A DNA stretch of 64,000 bases, taken from positions 597,169 to 661,168 of the forward strand of contig NZ_PQMB01000002.1 of the NCBI RefSeq assembly GCF_002918555.1, in the 5' to 3' direction. Positions 22,211 through 31,062 of the stretch are shown here, piece after piece. The notes below the pieces were generated by a model. That model ran no database searches. It was given only the letters and a program-made list of their open reading frames with translations, and was not told the origin of the DNA. Each line of letters begins with the position of its first letter. Position 1 is the stretch's first letter. Position numbers and translations under genes: made by a program. This DNA comes from Citrobacter amalonaticus (GTDB taxonomy: Bacteria; Pseudomonadota; Gammaproteobacteria; Enterobacterales; Enterobacteriaceae).

Positions 22211-23212
22211 TTATTCGCTCTTCTCACCAAATACGCCACCACGGATTAGCACCGCCATAACATAATGCTGCTGGTCAGCATCGGGTTTTTGCCCTTTCGT
22301 CACCCAATTATCCAGTAACGTATAAAAGTCTGTCTTGTCTTTCGGCTGACGACACGCCACGCCGCGGTTGGTCACCGACCCGTAGGGTTCTACCGCAATG
22401 GCTCCCAGCTCCGCCACTCTGGGATGCCAGGTATCAATGGTACGCAGGGCGTTACCAATTTTCTGCGAATGTATACCCGCCATTCCCGCGACCTGATACA
22501 GAAAACGACTTTTGGAACTGTTGCTGTCCAGCACCAGTTCCTGAGATGGAAATACCTCCTGGCCTGCCCCCAGACGCACCTGAGCTTCAACGGTTAACAT
22601 CACCCACGCCTGCCCGCTCAGCCCTTGTTCAATCAATCTGGAGAGCGAAACCAGGGCAGGAGGGTTTTGCTTAAACTCACGCAATGAATAGTCATGGCAG
22701 TTGAATTCCCAGGACTGATCCTCTGCGCGTACCGTGACCTGTATTTGTTCCGCCCCAACCCGGTTACGCCACAGAAAACGCCCGTTCGCCAGGTTAGCGG
22801 CATAGCGATGGGCCAGCTCAGCAAAGCCATGCTCGCTGATATAGCCATCAATAACCTGCTGGAGCGCCTGCTGATAATCCATGTCATTACAGACCGATGG
22901 CGTGGACAGGTTGCCCAGCACGCGCAAAGTAAACACCACTTTCAGCGTATCTGTATCAACAGATAAAGCCGCAGTATCAACACGTTGCAGGTTCGCTTTT
23001 TGTATTTCGGCATCCAGTTTCAGCGGAACGCTGGCAATCGCATTTTTCAGCCGATTGGAGATCGTTCCGCGCACCGCTTTTTCCTGAATCTCAATGGGTT
23101 GCCAGCTTTCACGCTGCCAGTTCCCCGCATACATCATCGCATCGGAGGCCGCAAGCTTACGCTCAAATGCCAGCACGGAAGCCGTTTTTATCCCTACAGG
23201 AGCCTTTGCCAT
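22211..23212 (-). CDS. csy3: Type I-F Cascade backbone protein Csy3 (Cas7f)
   Basis: Six copies form the backbone of the Csy complex along the crRNA spacer. The start [20 protein letters not shown] was chosen because AAGGA lies seven bases upstream and the family starts with this [10 protein letters not shown] block; an ATG nine codons further upstream is open. This gives 333 residues, near the usual 340. The csy2 stop lies 10 bp upstream. Confidence 0.95.
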   Translation of the reverse strand: MAKAPVGIKTASVLAFERKLAASDAMMYAGNWQRESWQPIEIQEKAVRGTISNRLKNAIASVPLKLDAEIQKANLQRVDTAALSVDTDTLKVVFTLRVLGNLSTPSVCNDMDYQQALQQVIDGYISEHGFAELAHRYAANLANGRFLWRNRVGAEQIQVTVRAEDQSWEFNCHDYSLREFKQNPPALVSLSRLIEQGLSGQAWVMLTVEAQVRLGAGQEVFPSQELVLDSNSSKSRFLYQVAGMAGIHSQKIGNALRTIDTWHPRVAELGAIAVEPYGSVTNRGVACRQPKDKTDFYTLLDNWVTKGQKPDADQQHYVMAVLIRGGVFGEKSE

Positions 23213-23222
23213 AGTTATGTCC

Positions 23223-24158
23223 TTATTCAAAATCGTCATCGTCGTTAAACGTAAAATCGTCAGCTACAGGCGCAGCAGAGCAGTAGTAGCCCGTATCAGT
23301 AGTGTGATAGCGCCAGAAAAGCGGTTCGAGCGTCGTGACGCGATGTATCCCGCGCCATTCGCCAACGCCATAAACGGCCTCGGCGAAGGCAAAGGGGGTT
23401 GTGGTATCGCGTGTATGGGTAACGTCACCGGGAGCATAAAGCCGGGAAATGCGTTGATAGCCGCACATCAGCGGCACCAGATAGCCGGGCATGGGCTTAG
23501 GCTGATACTCCCAGCGGGCGTCATCCCCTTCTTCTGGTTTTATCGCCCGATATTTGATCGCCGCAAAATCCAGCCAGGCGTCCAGCAATGAGCCTTCCGG
23601 CTGGTGCTGCTGCCGGGCGCGATGATGTTCCATCAGCCATTCACTGCGATCGTAAAGCGCAAAGCCTGGCATAAGTCGCCAGAGAATTTGACGCAGTTGT
23701 TTCTCATCATCCGGTGAATCAAACACCTGCGGGGTACGCATATTAACAATGCTGCCCCCCGCCAGCTTTTGGCTCTGACACTGCATTTTCAGCTGTGAAC
23801 TGAGCGCCCGTTTTCCATATTCCCCGTTAGCAATCTCGCCCTGACACTCAACCAGCAACGAAACCGTAAGATGCATGCGTCCCTCTTCGTTGAACGACGC
23901 GGTTTTTCCCTCTTTGGTCAACGGATTACGGGTTAAAGCAAACTGATAATCTCGCCCGGAGGTGTACGCCTGAATATGATGTTCATGGCTGATAACGGCA
24001 CACCCGGTAAATATCACGCCATATTCAGCGCTCACCTTACGGGAAAGCGCATGAACGTAGCCTAAGAAGTGCGTTATTGCCGGGAACCCCCAGGTTAATC
24101 CGGCAACGGCATTGGCATTTTCGATGCGAATATGCGGCAATAGCAGCAGATAACTCAT
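23223..24158 (-). CDS. csy2: Type I-F Cascade subunit Csy2 (Cas5f)
   Basis: With Csy1 it caps the 5' handle of the crRNA and takes part in PAM recognition. The 311 residues begin [20 protein letters not shown] and include [16 protein letters not shown], the hallmark N-terminus of the family, and a C-terminal ACA-free YQRISRLY block. The start overlaps the csy1 stop by four bases (ATGA), so translation is coupled. Confidence 0.95.
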   Translation of the reverse strand: MSYLLLLPHIRIENANAVAGLTWGFPAITHFLGYVHALSRKVSAEYGVIFTGCAVISHEHHIQAYTSGRDYQFALTRNPLTKEGKTASFNEEGRMHLTVSLLVECQGEIANGEYGKRALSSQLKMQCQSQKLAGGSIVNMRTPQVFDSPDDEKQLRQILWRLMPGFALYDRSEWLMEHHRARQQHQPEGSLLDAWLDFAAIKYRAIKPEEGDDARWEYQPKPMPGYLVPLMCGYQRISRLYAPGDVTHTRDTTTPFAFAEAVYGVGEWRGIHRVTTLEPLFWRYHTTDTGYYCSAAPVADDFTFNDDDDFE

Positions 24159-25468
24159 TTCAGCGCCTCCTGCACAATGGCTTCCATCTCGCGCATTCGT
24201 TGGTCAAACCGGCGCTGGGTTCGCCACTCTCGGCGCTCAACGACCCCCACCTCCAGACGCGCCTTGCTCAGACGCTGGTTAAGCCAGCGCGCAAAATCAT
24301 CCGCAACGCCCGCCTTCCAGTCCCCTTTTTCACGCTCAAGGCGAAAGGTTTCATCCGTTTTGCTGCGCCAGGGGTCAAGCCACAGTTGCTGATGTAGCGG
24401 CAACGCCTGGGGGCTAAGCGTCCAGCCCTGCCCGTTTTCCTGCTGATACGCAGCGGCCTGCATAAACAAAAGGTCGATCAGCTCATCCACACAGGCAGCA
24501 CGCGCATTGCGTACAGAGAGGTTATTTTTATCGGCATTCTCTTTGAGCAGATAAACCATACGGGAAATAATCCCTGTCGCCGCGTAGTTGAAGGCGCCAC
24601 GCAGGGAAAACAGATGGCCCATTTTTTGCGGCACTTTATCCAGCAGCTTCCACTTCGGCGGTTGTGAAGGCAACAGCCAGACACGTCCACCGCGCGAACT
24701 GTTCAGCGCAGAAATGTTTTGCGGCTTGGTACCGCCAAAATGCATTTCAGCAAGATTGGGATAGCGCACGTCCGGCTGCGGATGCCATTTCCCGGCCCGG
24801 CGGGCAGCGCGTACCAATTTCCCCGCTTCGCCAAAACGGGAAGCGATCAGCTTTTCGTGCATAACCTGCGCCAGCGAGGTGGCAAACAGCGGGCAAAGCA
24901 GGTGATAGCGGTCACCCACCGGAAAGTAGATCTGTTTGGCGAGCTTATGTGAGGTGGGTTGTGCCGACGTCAGCGCCTGGTTGAATCCTTTAATCCACTG
25001 CGCCAGCTGTTCACCATTCCCGGCAAATGTTTGCAGTGGCCCATACTCGCCTCGTTTAAGACAGGCCAACAGCGAGTCCCCATCCACCTCGCTTTGCAGC
25101 AGTTTAGCCACGTCAAGGGCGGCAGCGTTGCCCACCGCATCCGCAGGCATATTATCCAGCGCGGCGGTACTTAAATAACCTTCATCGTCGGGCGTTTCGC
25201 GATAGATGCTGCTGCTTTTTGAATCGCCATGAGTAAACTTGGCCGCTTGAGTAACCAGACTTATCTGCCCCGCCCGCCTCGCCGCCTCCGTCAGCCAGTT
25301 TTGCGGCTGGTAGCGTGCTTCAAGCGCCTGACGCTCCTGAGCGACGAGGCTTGTGTCGTCTCCCTGCGCCAGTCGCTTTGCCGCCTCCTTGTCGAAGGCT
25401 TCCAGTTTTGTCTGCCTGCGGGAAGCAATGTACTGGATTATAAATTGGGTCAGTGCTTCGGTTGTCAT
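24155..25468 (-). CDS. csy1: Type I-F Cascade large subunit Csy1 (Cas8f)
   Basis: The large subunit that reads the PAM and holds the crRNA 5' end. The start MTTEALTQFIIQYIASRRQ has AGGAGC upstream and gives 437 residues, as in Pseudomonas (434); the longer open frame overlaps the cas3 end and was rejected. The typical KPQNISALNSSRGGRVWLLP block is present near the middle. The gap to the cas3 stop is 17 bp. Confidence 0.95.
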   Translation of the reverse strand: MTTEALTQFIIQYIASRRQTKLEAFDKEAAKRLAQGDDTSLVAQERQALEARYQPQNWLTEAARRAGQISLVTQAAKFTHGDSKSSSIYRETPDDEGYLSTAALDNMPADAVGNAAALDVAKLLQSEVDGDSLLACLKRGEYGPLQTFAGNGEQLAQWIKGFNQALTSAQPTSHKLAKQIYFPVGDRYHLLCPLFATSLAQVMHEKLIASRFGEAGKLVRAARRAGKWHPQPDVRYPNLAEMHFGGTKPQNISALNSSRGGRVWLLPSQPPKWKLLDKVPQKMGHLFSLRGAFNYAATGIISRMVYLLKENADKNNLSVRNARAACVDELIDLLFMQAAAYQQENGQGWTLSPQALPLHQQLWLDPWRSKTDETFRLEREKGDWKAGVADDFARWLNQRLSKARLEVGVVERREWRTQRRFDQRMREMEAIVQEALK

Positions 25469-25485
25469 AACTGCTCCTGGCATCG

Positions 25486-28400
25486 TTAATGTAGATCCCT
25501 GAATACACCCAGCCACGGGTGGTACTTCCAGTCGCTCACCGCATCCTCCTGCTCATTAACAGGTACTCTAATTTCTGCAAACATCTCACCCACGCGGTCG
25601 ATCGCCATATTCAGCCAGTCAGCCTGATCACGCAGTATCTGCTGGTAATTCACGTTCCCCCACCCCACGACTCCGCTGGCTGGCTCAACCTCCTGAAAGA
25701 CAAACTTATCGGACGGTTTAGGTCTGCCGTTTTCCTCACGAAAAGCGAAGTATGGCTCGCTCTCCTCATCTTCCATGTGCAGGAAAAACACGCCTTCACG
25801 CTGGGGGGAGTGACGAAACGGCGTCCTTCTCTGCATCCAGGCACACCAGGTCAGAGGTTGCCGCCACCAGTTGGCGGCGACAACCTGTTTGCTTTTCTTA
25901 CTGCGCAGCTCTGCGCGGAGCCTGAGATGTTCCAGTTCAGCCAGCTTGTTTTTGCCATCGGTGGGCAAAATGCGGCTGACAGCATTGATTGTTTGATAGT
26001 CCCTTGGTGGCAGTAGCTCTTGCAGATCGTGACTGTCCAGCAGATGATTTTTATCTTCAAAACCCGGTTGGCTAAATGCAGGCGATTGCTCTCTTAGCGC
26101 CCTGATGTTACGGCTCAATATCACCAGATTCTCTCTCTCAGGCACCTGCCTGCGGTGACGCTGTATGCGGCCTGCAAACTGGATAATTGAGCGCATAGAG
26201 CTGGGTTCAACGATTCCCCAGCTGGCATCCCAATCACGTCCCACCTCCATAACGGACGTGCCCAGCACCACAAACAAATGATGCTTTTCCGGGCGAGTAT
26301 GGATTGCCTGAGCAATATCCGGATGTTTCCAGACAGCATCGGGCTGATGGCGGGTGAAGGCGCTATCCAGACATTTCTCCAGGGCGGAGCGCACCGCCAG
26401 AGGGTGTCTGGCGTGATAAACACAATAGTGAATACAGATATTTTCCGGCGACGGGAGAGCGAAAAGCGCCTTTGCTACCGCAACCAGCGGGGCGATATTG
26501 GCAAACCGCACCAGCCCCAGTGACACGGTTTTCCCGGTTTCATGTATCTCTTTATGGGCCTGATGCAAAGCCAGCATCTGCTGATGCACCGTCTCTGCAG
26601 CGCAGGTGATAACCTCGCTCACCGCTGAAGAAGCGGGAGAGATCGGCGCAATCCGGCCAAAGTGCAGCCTCTCTTTTTTCGCCAGCATCAGTGCTCGCTG
26701 TTCAACAAACGCATTGTGCGCACGGCTGAATGAACGACCATCGGCAATCTGTTCAGCATTCGCTCTTTTTTCATCAAACCATGCGCAGCAGATATTGACG
26801 GGTCTGTCACCCGCGCCGCACGACGCCTGCCAGATTTTTCTCCCTGCCAGATAAGCCGCAAACAGCGCCTGCACGAGATCCGGCGGCAAAGTAGCTGATG
26901 ACAGTAATACCCGACTCCCCAACATTCCCGCCCAGTTCATCAGGCGGCATACGGTATGGAGATCGGCAACGTCAAAATCATCAGGCTCATCCAGTACCAG
27001 ATCGCTGGTCAGCAGTCGGAGCATCGCCGGGAGCTGCTTTCCGCCACGCACACCGTCCGTTGCAGGGATCAGATGATCGAGAGTGGCGACCAGCACTGGC
27101 GCACTCACCAGTGCGGATAGCTTACCGTCGCCGCGTAACCATTTTTCCAGAACCCCCGTTTGTACACCGCCGTCATAGTGAACATATTGTTGCTCGTCAG
27201 TCAGGGCTGATGCCGACACGCTGCCCTGGTCAGGTTCACTCTTTTTATTTTCTTGCTGCCAGAGTTGCCTTACGGCTCCCGAACCGACCATGACCGCCAG
27301 ATCGTCTTCCCCCAGATGAAGACGATTACGCAAGGCATCACCCGTTTGTAAGGTCAACGTTCTCAGGCCCAGCGCAACGGTAAATCGACAGCCTTCATGC
27401 TCATCCGCTAACGCATACATAATTCGCGCATTGGCGAACGTTTTTCCACACCCTGTAGAGGCCATATTGACGCCAAAAAAGCCCTCTTCCCGGCTTCGTT
27501 CACGCAATGCGGCGGCAACATCCCACGCCTTGTTTTGCCAGTGAAAAAGTGGATTGACCGCACGTTCGCGAAACCCTTTATGGCGGGCAATAGCCGGTAG
27601 CGATGTGCGAACGCGCATCAGCTGCCGCCCTACCAGCAACGCATGGTGTGCCACCCCGGTCAGGTGTTCATCAACGCGTTGTTTCAGCGCGCCGCTCTTA
27701 CGGTCGCTATTTGCCCAGACAGCGTAATCCGGATCCTGCCATCCAGGATGCGGATCGCTGGCAGAATAAAAATGGTCGGCAAGCATCAGGCAAAAACGCG
27801 CCATATGCAGTGTGAACAGTTGATCCATCTGCCCCCACTGTTTCAATGCTGCGGCGTTTTTCGCCCGGCGGGCAATTTGCCGTGCCTTTTCACGCCAGAC
27901 GCGGCTTTGCAGTGGGGTTCCCAGCGGAAAGGTCCAGACGTGATGAAAATCGGTTTCTGACCAGTTAAACGCTTTCTGCGAATCATCATGATTCAATGCG
28001 TTCCAGTCGGCATTAAGCTGATTCTCCAGCCAGCGATCGCAATTCTCTGATGATTCCCTACTTTCAGAGCGCAAATTTTCAGGTAAGCGATGGTGTGACA
28101 AAATCAGCCAGGCGACGACTTTTGCCAGCGGGGAAAGCGTGCGAAAAGGGCTGTCGGAAAAATGCGGATGATCTTTCTGTAATCGGGAGAGAATTTGTGT
28201 TTCATCAGCGGGTGACAGCGTTTCAAGTTTTTCCAGCCATCGCTCGTCAGTTTGCTCACCGACGAATGCCTGAAAAAGCCGGACAGAGATCCATTCATGT
28301 CGATAAGGCTGAAAGCGTTTACCGCCCTTTTTGGTCAAACTCTCCTGAAAGCAGTACCCGGCCTTACCAAAGTCATGAAATAACCCTGCGATAGCGGCTA

Positions 28401-28743
28401 AAAGGGCAATACTTTCAGCACATCGCCACTGATTTTCATCCCGATTTGTCACGACTGCACGTGCTGTACGATGCGTTGGTACACGCCCTTGCGCATTAAA
28501 ACGGCGCAGGTTACCAACAATCCACATCAATTCCATTTGCCCATTTTTCTTTAGCCAGTGGCAGGCAACAGCCGTATTCCGTCTTGCCGATTTGCGTAAT
28601 AATCGACGTAGCGTATTCGCCCCCTCCAGGGTGATAACGGTTTGCCAGGCGGTATCGCCCGTACGTTCGGCGAACCGATCGATAATTCGGCAGCTTTCCT
28701 CGCGCGCACGCTTAGTGCAGCGGGAAATAATGAGCACATTCAT
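25486..28743 (-). CDS. cas3: Type I-F Cas2-Cas3 fusion nuclease-helicase
   Basis: The type I-F hallmark fusion: it degrades targets recruited by the Csy complex and joins Cas1 for spacer acquisition. In 1085 residues: a Cas2-like domain (about 1-95), an HD nuclease with H123-D124 in LFHDFGKA, Walker A MASTGCGKT near 427-435, DEPD near 585, the SAT motif in LLSSATLPPDL and motif VI QFAGRIQRHRR. No disruption was seen, so it should be active. The start overlaps the cas1 stop by four bases. Confidence 0.96.
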   Translation of the reverse strand: MNVLIISRCTKRAREESCRIIDRFAERTGDTAWQTVITLEGANTLRRLLRKSARRNTAVACHWLKKNGQMELMWIVGNLRRFNAQGRVPTHRTARAVVTNRDENQWRCAESIALLAAIAGLFHDFGKAGYCFQESLTKKGGKRFQPYRHEWISVRLFQAFVGEQTDERWLEKLETLSPADETQILSRLQKDHPHFSDSPFRTLSPLAKVVAWLILSHHRLPENLRSESRESSENCDRWLENQLNADWNALNHDDSQKAFNWSETDFHHVWTFPLGTPLQSRVWREKARQIARRAKNAAALKQWGQMDQLFTLHMARFCLMLADHFYSASDPHPGWQDPDYAVWANSDRKSGALKQRVDEHLTGVAHHALLVGRQLMRVRTSLPAIARHKGFRERAVNPLFHWQNKAWDVAAALRERSREEGFFGVNMASTGCGKTFANARIMYALADEHEGCRFTVALGLRTLTLQTGDALRNRLHLGEDDLAVMVGSGAVRQLWQQENKKSEPDQGSVSASALTDEQQYVHYDGGVQTGVLEKWLRGDGKLSALVSAPVLVATLDHLIPATDGVRGGKQLPAMLRLLTSDLVLDEPDDFDVADLHTVCRLMNWAGMLGSRVLLSSATLPPDLVQALFAAYLAGRKIWQASCGAGDRPVNICCAWFDEKRANAEQIADGRSFSRAHNAFVEQRALMLAKKERLHFGRIAPISPASSAVSEVITCAAETVHQQMLALHQAHKEIHETGKTVSLGLVRFANIAPLVAVAKALFALPSPENICIHYCVYHARHPLAVRSALEKCLDSAFTRHQPDAVWKHPDIAQAIHTRPEKHHLFVVLGTSVMEVGRDWDASWGIVEPSSMRSIIQFAGRIQRHRRQVPERENLVILSRNIRALREQSPAFSQPGFEDKNHLLDSHDLQELLPPRDYQTINAVSRILPTDGKNKLAELEHLRLRAELRSKKSKQVVAANWWRQPLTWCAWMQRRTPFRHSPQREGVFFLHMEDEESEPYFAFREENGRPKPSDKFVFQEVEPASGVVGWGNVNYQQILRDQADWLNMAIDRVGEMFAEIRVPVNEQEDAVSDWKYHPWLGVFRDLH

Positions 28744-29717
28744 TGACCTGCCTCAGCCAGCTGCTGAGCCGTTTCCTGGAGGGTCATAATCATCAGATCC
28801 AGCGCGTCGGATTGCTGAAACCCGTTAATACAGCGCTGGCGAAACGTCTGGGCATCTTCGCCTTCCATTGCCGCCATAAAAGCCTGTGGCATGACCAGCG
28901 CATCTTTAATTAAGTCAGCCAGATCAAAGACCAGTCCTCCGCGGCGCGTTTTACCGTGCATAACGGCCAGCGCGTGCGGGATCCCTGTGACCCACGCGGC
29001 GACGGCTGCCAGACCATAAGCCAGGTAATTTCCCTGATCGAGAAAGCGATTAGCGATATCTGTACCGCCGCCACGTTTAGCGCGAATAAACTTATCATAG
29101 CCAACGGCCTCGCTCGCCAGCCTGTATAATGCTTTGGTTAATTGCGCTTCCTGTAGCATTAACGCCGTATGATTTTCCGCCTGAGCCATAGAGGTTTGTG
29201 CTGTGAAAATTATTATGCGGAGTCGTTCGATATCAGGCTGAAATGTGTTCCGCGAGGCTAAGCTTAGCCATCTTTTTTCTATTTGCAGTAATCTTATTTG
29301 CTGAAATCTTTTGGCTGCTTCAAGTCGTTTTTCCTTGTGAAACCAAAAAGAGACCCAATTTTGCAAATATTCGGTGGGACGATACTCACTTTGCGGCGAG
29401 AGCCATGAAACATCAATATCAACTTCGTTGGCCGAATAGAGCGGCGTGCCGTCCGTACCACAAAACCCAACCATGACGCCAGCGCGGGCAAACTCGCGCA
29501 TTGCGGCCTGAGAAACGGAAGTCCCCATTCCCAACATAATCGCCGTCGTATTCGCGACTGGAATATTCCAATAATAAGATTCATTGCCAGCACTCGTCAC
29601 ATATTCAACGCGCCCACCATTAATCTGCACTCGACATTTTTCAAGATAATAAATATTCGCTCTTTTCGAGTGCAGAATGGTTTTAAGATCCGTTGGCGTG
29701 ATTAAATTCGCTGACAT
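28740..29717 (-). CDS. cas1: Type I-F CRISPR integrase Cas1
   Basis: The integrase of the adaptation complex. It has 325 residues. The metal ligands sit at the family positions: E190 (LMLQEAQLTKALY), H254 (LAVMHGKTRRG) and D265/D268 (LVFDLADLIKD). It is the first gene of the six-gene operon. An FNR-like box and a -10 lie upstream in a 208-bp AT-rich gap before array 2. Confidence 0.96.
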   Translation of the reverse strand: MSANLITPTDLKTILHSKRANIYYLEKCRVQINGGRVEYVTSAGNESYYWNIPVANTTAIMLGMGTSVSQAAMREFARAGVMVGFCGTDGTPLYSANEVDIDVSWLSPQSEYRPTEYLQNWVSFWFHKEKRLEAAKRFQQIRLLQIEKRWLSLASRNTFQPDIERLRIIIFTAQTSMAQAENHTALMLQEAQLTKALYRLASEAVGYDKFIRAKRGGGTDIANRFLDQGNYLAYGLAAVAAWVTGIPHALAVMHGKTRRGGLVFDLADLIKDALVMPQAFMAAMEGEDAQTFRQRCINGFQQSDALDLMIMTLQETAQQLAEAGQ

Positions 29718-29756
29718 ATTTATTCAAATAATAATTAGTAAGACGGGATTGCAACG

Positions 29757-29799
29757 ATAGTACAGAATCGAACTTAATTTTGAAATTGACAAAAATCAA
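29757..29799 (-). promoter_or_regulatory. Candidate FNR-dependent class II promoter of the cas operon
   Basis: On the reverse strand TTGATTTTTGTCAA (29786-29799) matches the FNR consensus with one mismatch. A TACTAT -10 lies at 29757-29762. If transcription starts at 29751 the box is centred at -41.5, the class II activator position. No good -35 is present, as expected for an activated promoter. The surrounding sequence is AT-rich and could also bind H-NS. Confidence 0.5.
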
Positions 29800-29925
29800 C
29801 AAACCAATAACTGGCAAACTTTATCTTTCTGCTCATATGAAATATGAATGTTATTTTATGAATAATGTAATAAATAAATTATCCATGCCGTAAATATCAA
29901 TCCCAGGCATTATCATCCAGAAGGA

Positions 29926-30795
29926 AAAATAAGCTGCCTGTACGGCAGTGCACGCTATCATCGCAGCAGACCGCGCCACCCTCCATTTCTAAGCTGCCTG
30001 TACGGCAGTGAACTTTCGTCTGACTGAGAGTCAAACCACGATTTATTTCTAAGCTGCCTGTACGGCAGTGAACGATTTCCTGCTCGGTTAGCGCCAGGCG
30101 CTTTTTTTCTAAGCTGCCTGTACGGCAGTGAACTTTAAGCCGATTTTTTGCCGCGTGCTGCGTCCTTTCTAAGCTGCCTGTACGGCAGTGAACCATAACT
30201 TCATCTGCGCGGCGCTTGTCGTAAATTTCTAAGCTGCCTGTACGGCAGTGAACACGTACAACGGACACAAACACAACTGTCCGGATTTCTAAGCTGCCTG
30301 TACGGCAGTGAACCCAAAGCATCTTAATTTTTAATTAGTTAAAGGTTTCTAAGCTGCCTGTACGGCAGTGAACCTGGTTTGTGGCGAAGGATGTAGCCGA
30401 GGTGCTTTTCTAAGCTGCCTGTACGGCAGTGAACAATATGAAATCGATGGTGATTTGACTGTTACTTTTCTAAGCTGCCTGTACGGCAGTGAACATGAAA
30501 ACGCGCAAATGGTTTATGAGGTTTATTTTCTAAGCTGCCTGTACGGCAGTGAACTGGTTTTCAGGTCGCCGCCGATTCGTGCATGGTTTCTAAGCTGCCT
30601 GTACGGCAGTGAACAATTCAGCATTCTTTTTTAATGCGCCTTTTTGCTTTCTAAGCTGCCTGTACGGCAGTGAACCTCGAACGGAGGCTGATATGCGCAA
30701 CCTGACATTTCTAAGCTGCCTGTACGGCAGTGAACCTTCAGAACCGGAAAAACAGTTTCTTTAGCCATTTCTAAGCTGCCTGTACGGCAGTGAAC
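29926..30795 (-). CRISPR. Type I-F CRISPR array 2 (15 repeats, 14 spacers), clpA side
   Basis: Fifteen 28-bp repeats start at 29926, 29986, 30046, 30106, 30166, 30226, 30286, 30346, 30407, 30467, 30527, 30587, 30648, 30708 and 30768. The first is degenerate at both ends and marks the trailer, next to cas1. Spacers are 32 bp except those at 30374-30406 and 30615-30647, which are 33. The repeat equals that of array 1. The leader is on the right, so transcription runs leftward, toward cas1. Confidence 0.98.
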
Positions 30796-30983
30796 TGGAA
30801 TATTACATGGCTATACCGTTGTCGATAAAGATAAATATCAATAAATATGCGCCTGACCCTTTTTATCGCCATTCTGTTTTTCTTCAAGAAATCAATAAAT
30901 TACAATCTGGCTTAAAAAAAGGGTCGCTGACAGATCCGCTGCTGACACTGAGCGCCTGGCCCGTCAGTCTTTGAACATGGGAT
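30796..30983 (-). promoter_or_regulatory. Leader of CRISPR array 2 with IHF-type site
   Basis: This AT-rich leader contains AATCAATAAATTA at 30890-30902, a perfect WATCAA-N4-TTR match starting 95 bp from the first repeat. It also has GACCCTTTTT near 30855 and AAAAAAAGGGTC near 30914, an inverted pair resembling blocks in the array 1 leader. Confidence 0.65.
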
Positions 30984-31022
30984 AAAAAAAAATCCGTAGC
31001 CTCAAAAGAGGTTACGGATTTT
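30984..31022 (-). terminator. Intrinsic terminator of clpA
   Basis: The stem AATCCGTAGCCTC / GAGGTTACGGATT (one G-T pair) with an AAAA loop is flanked by A and T runs. It lies 41 bp past the clpA stop and prevents read-through into the CRISPR leader. Confidence 0.85.
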
Positions 31023-31062
31023 AACGATGCCTGAAGTTCAACGTCAGGCGCGGGAGTAAAAA

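Noticed and set aside
29897-30322. 141-codon reverse frame with the repeated peptide VHCRTGSLE
   Set aside because: It is the translation of the CRISPR repeats; a 60-bp period keeps the frame open. There is no ribosome site.
30368-30634. 88-codon forward frame with repeated FLSCLYGSE
   Set aside because: Also CRISPR repeats read in frame on the other strand.
17980-30795. CRISPR-associated Tn7-like transposon
   Set aside because: No tnsA, tnsB, tnsC or tniQ gene is present, and cas1 and a full cas2-3 are. This is a standard type I-F immune locus.
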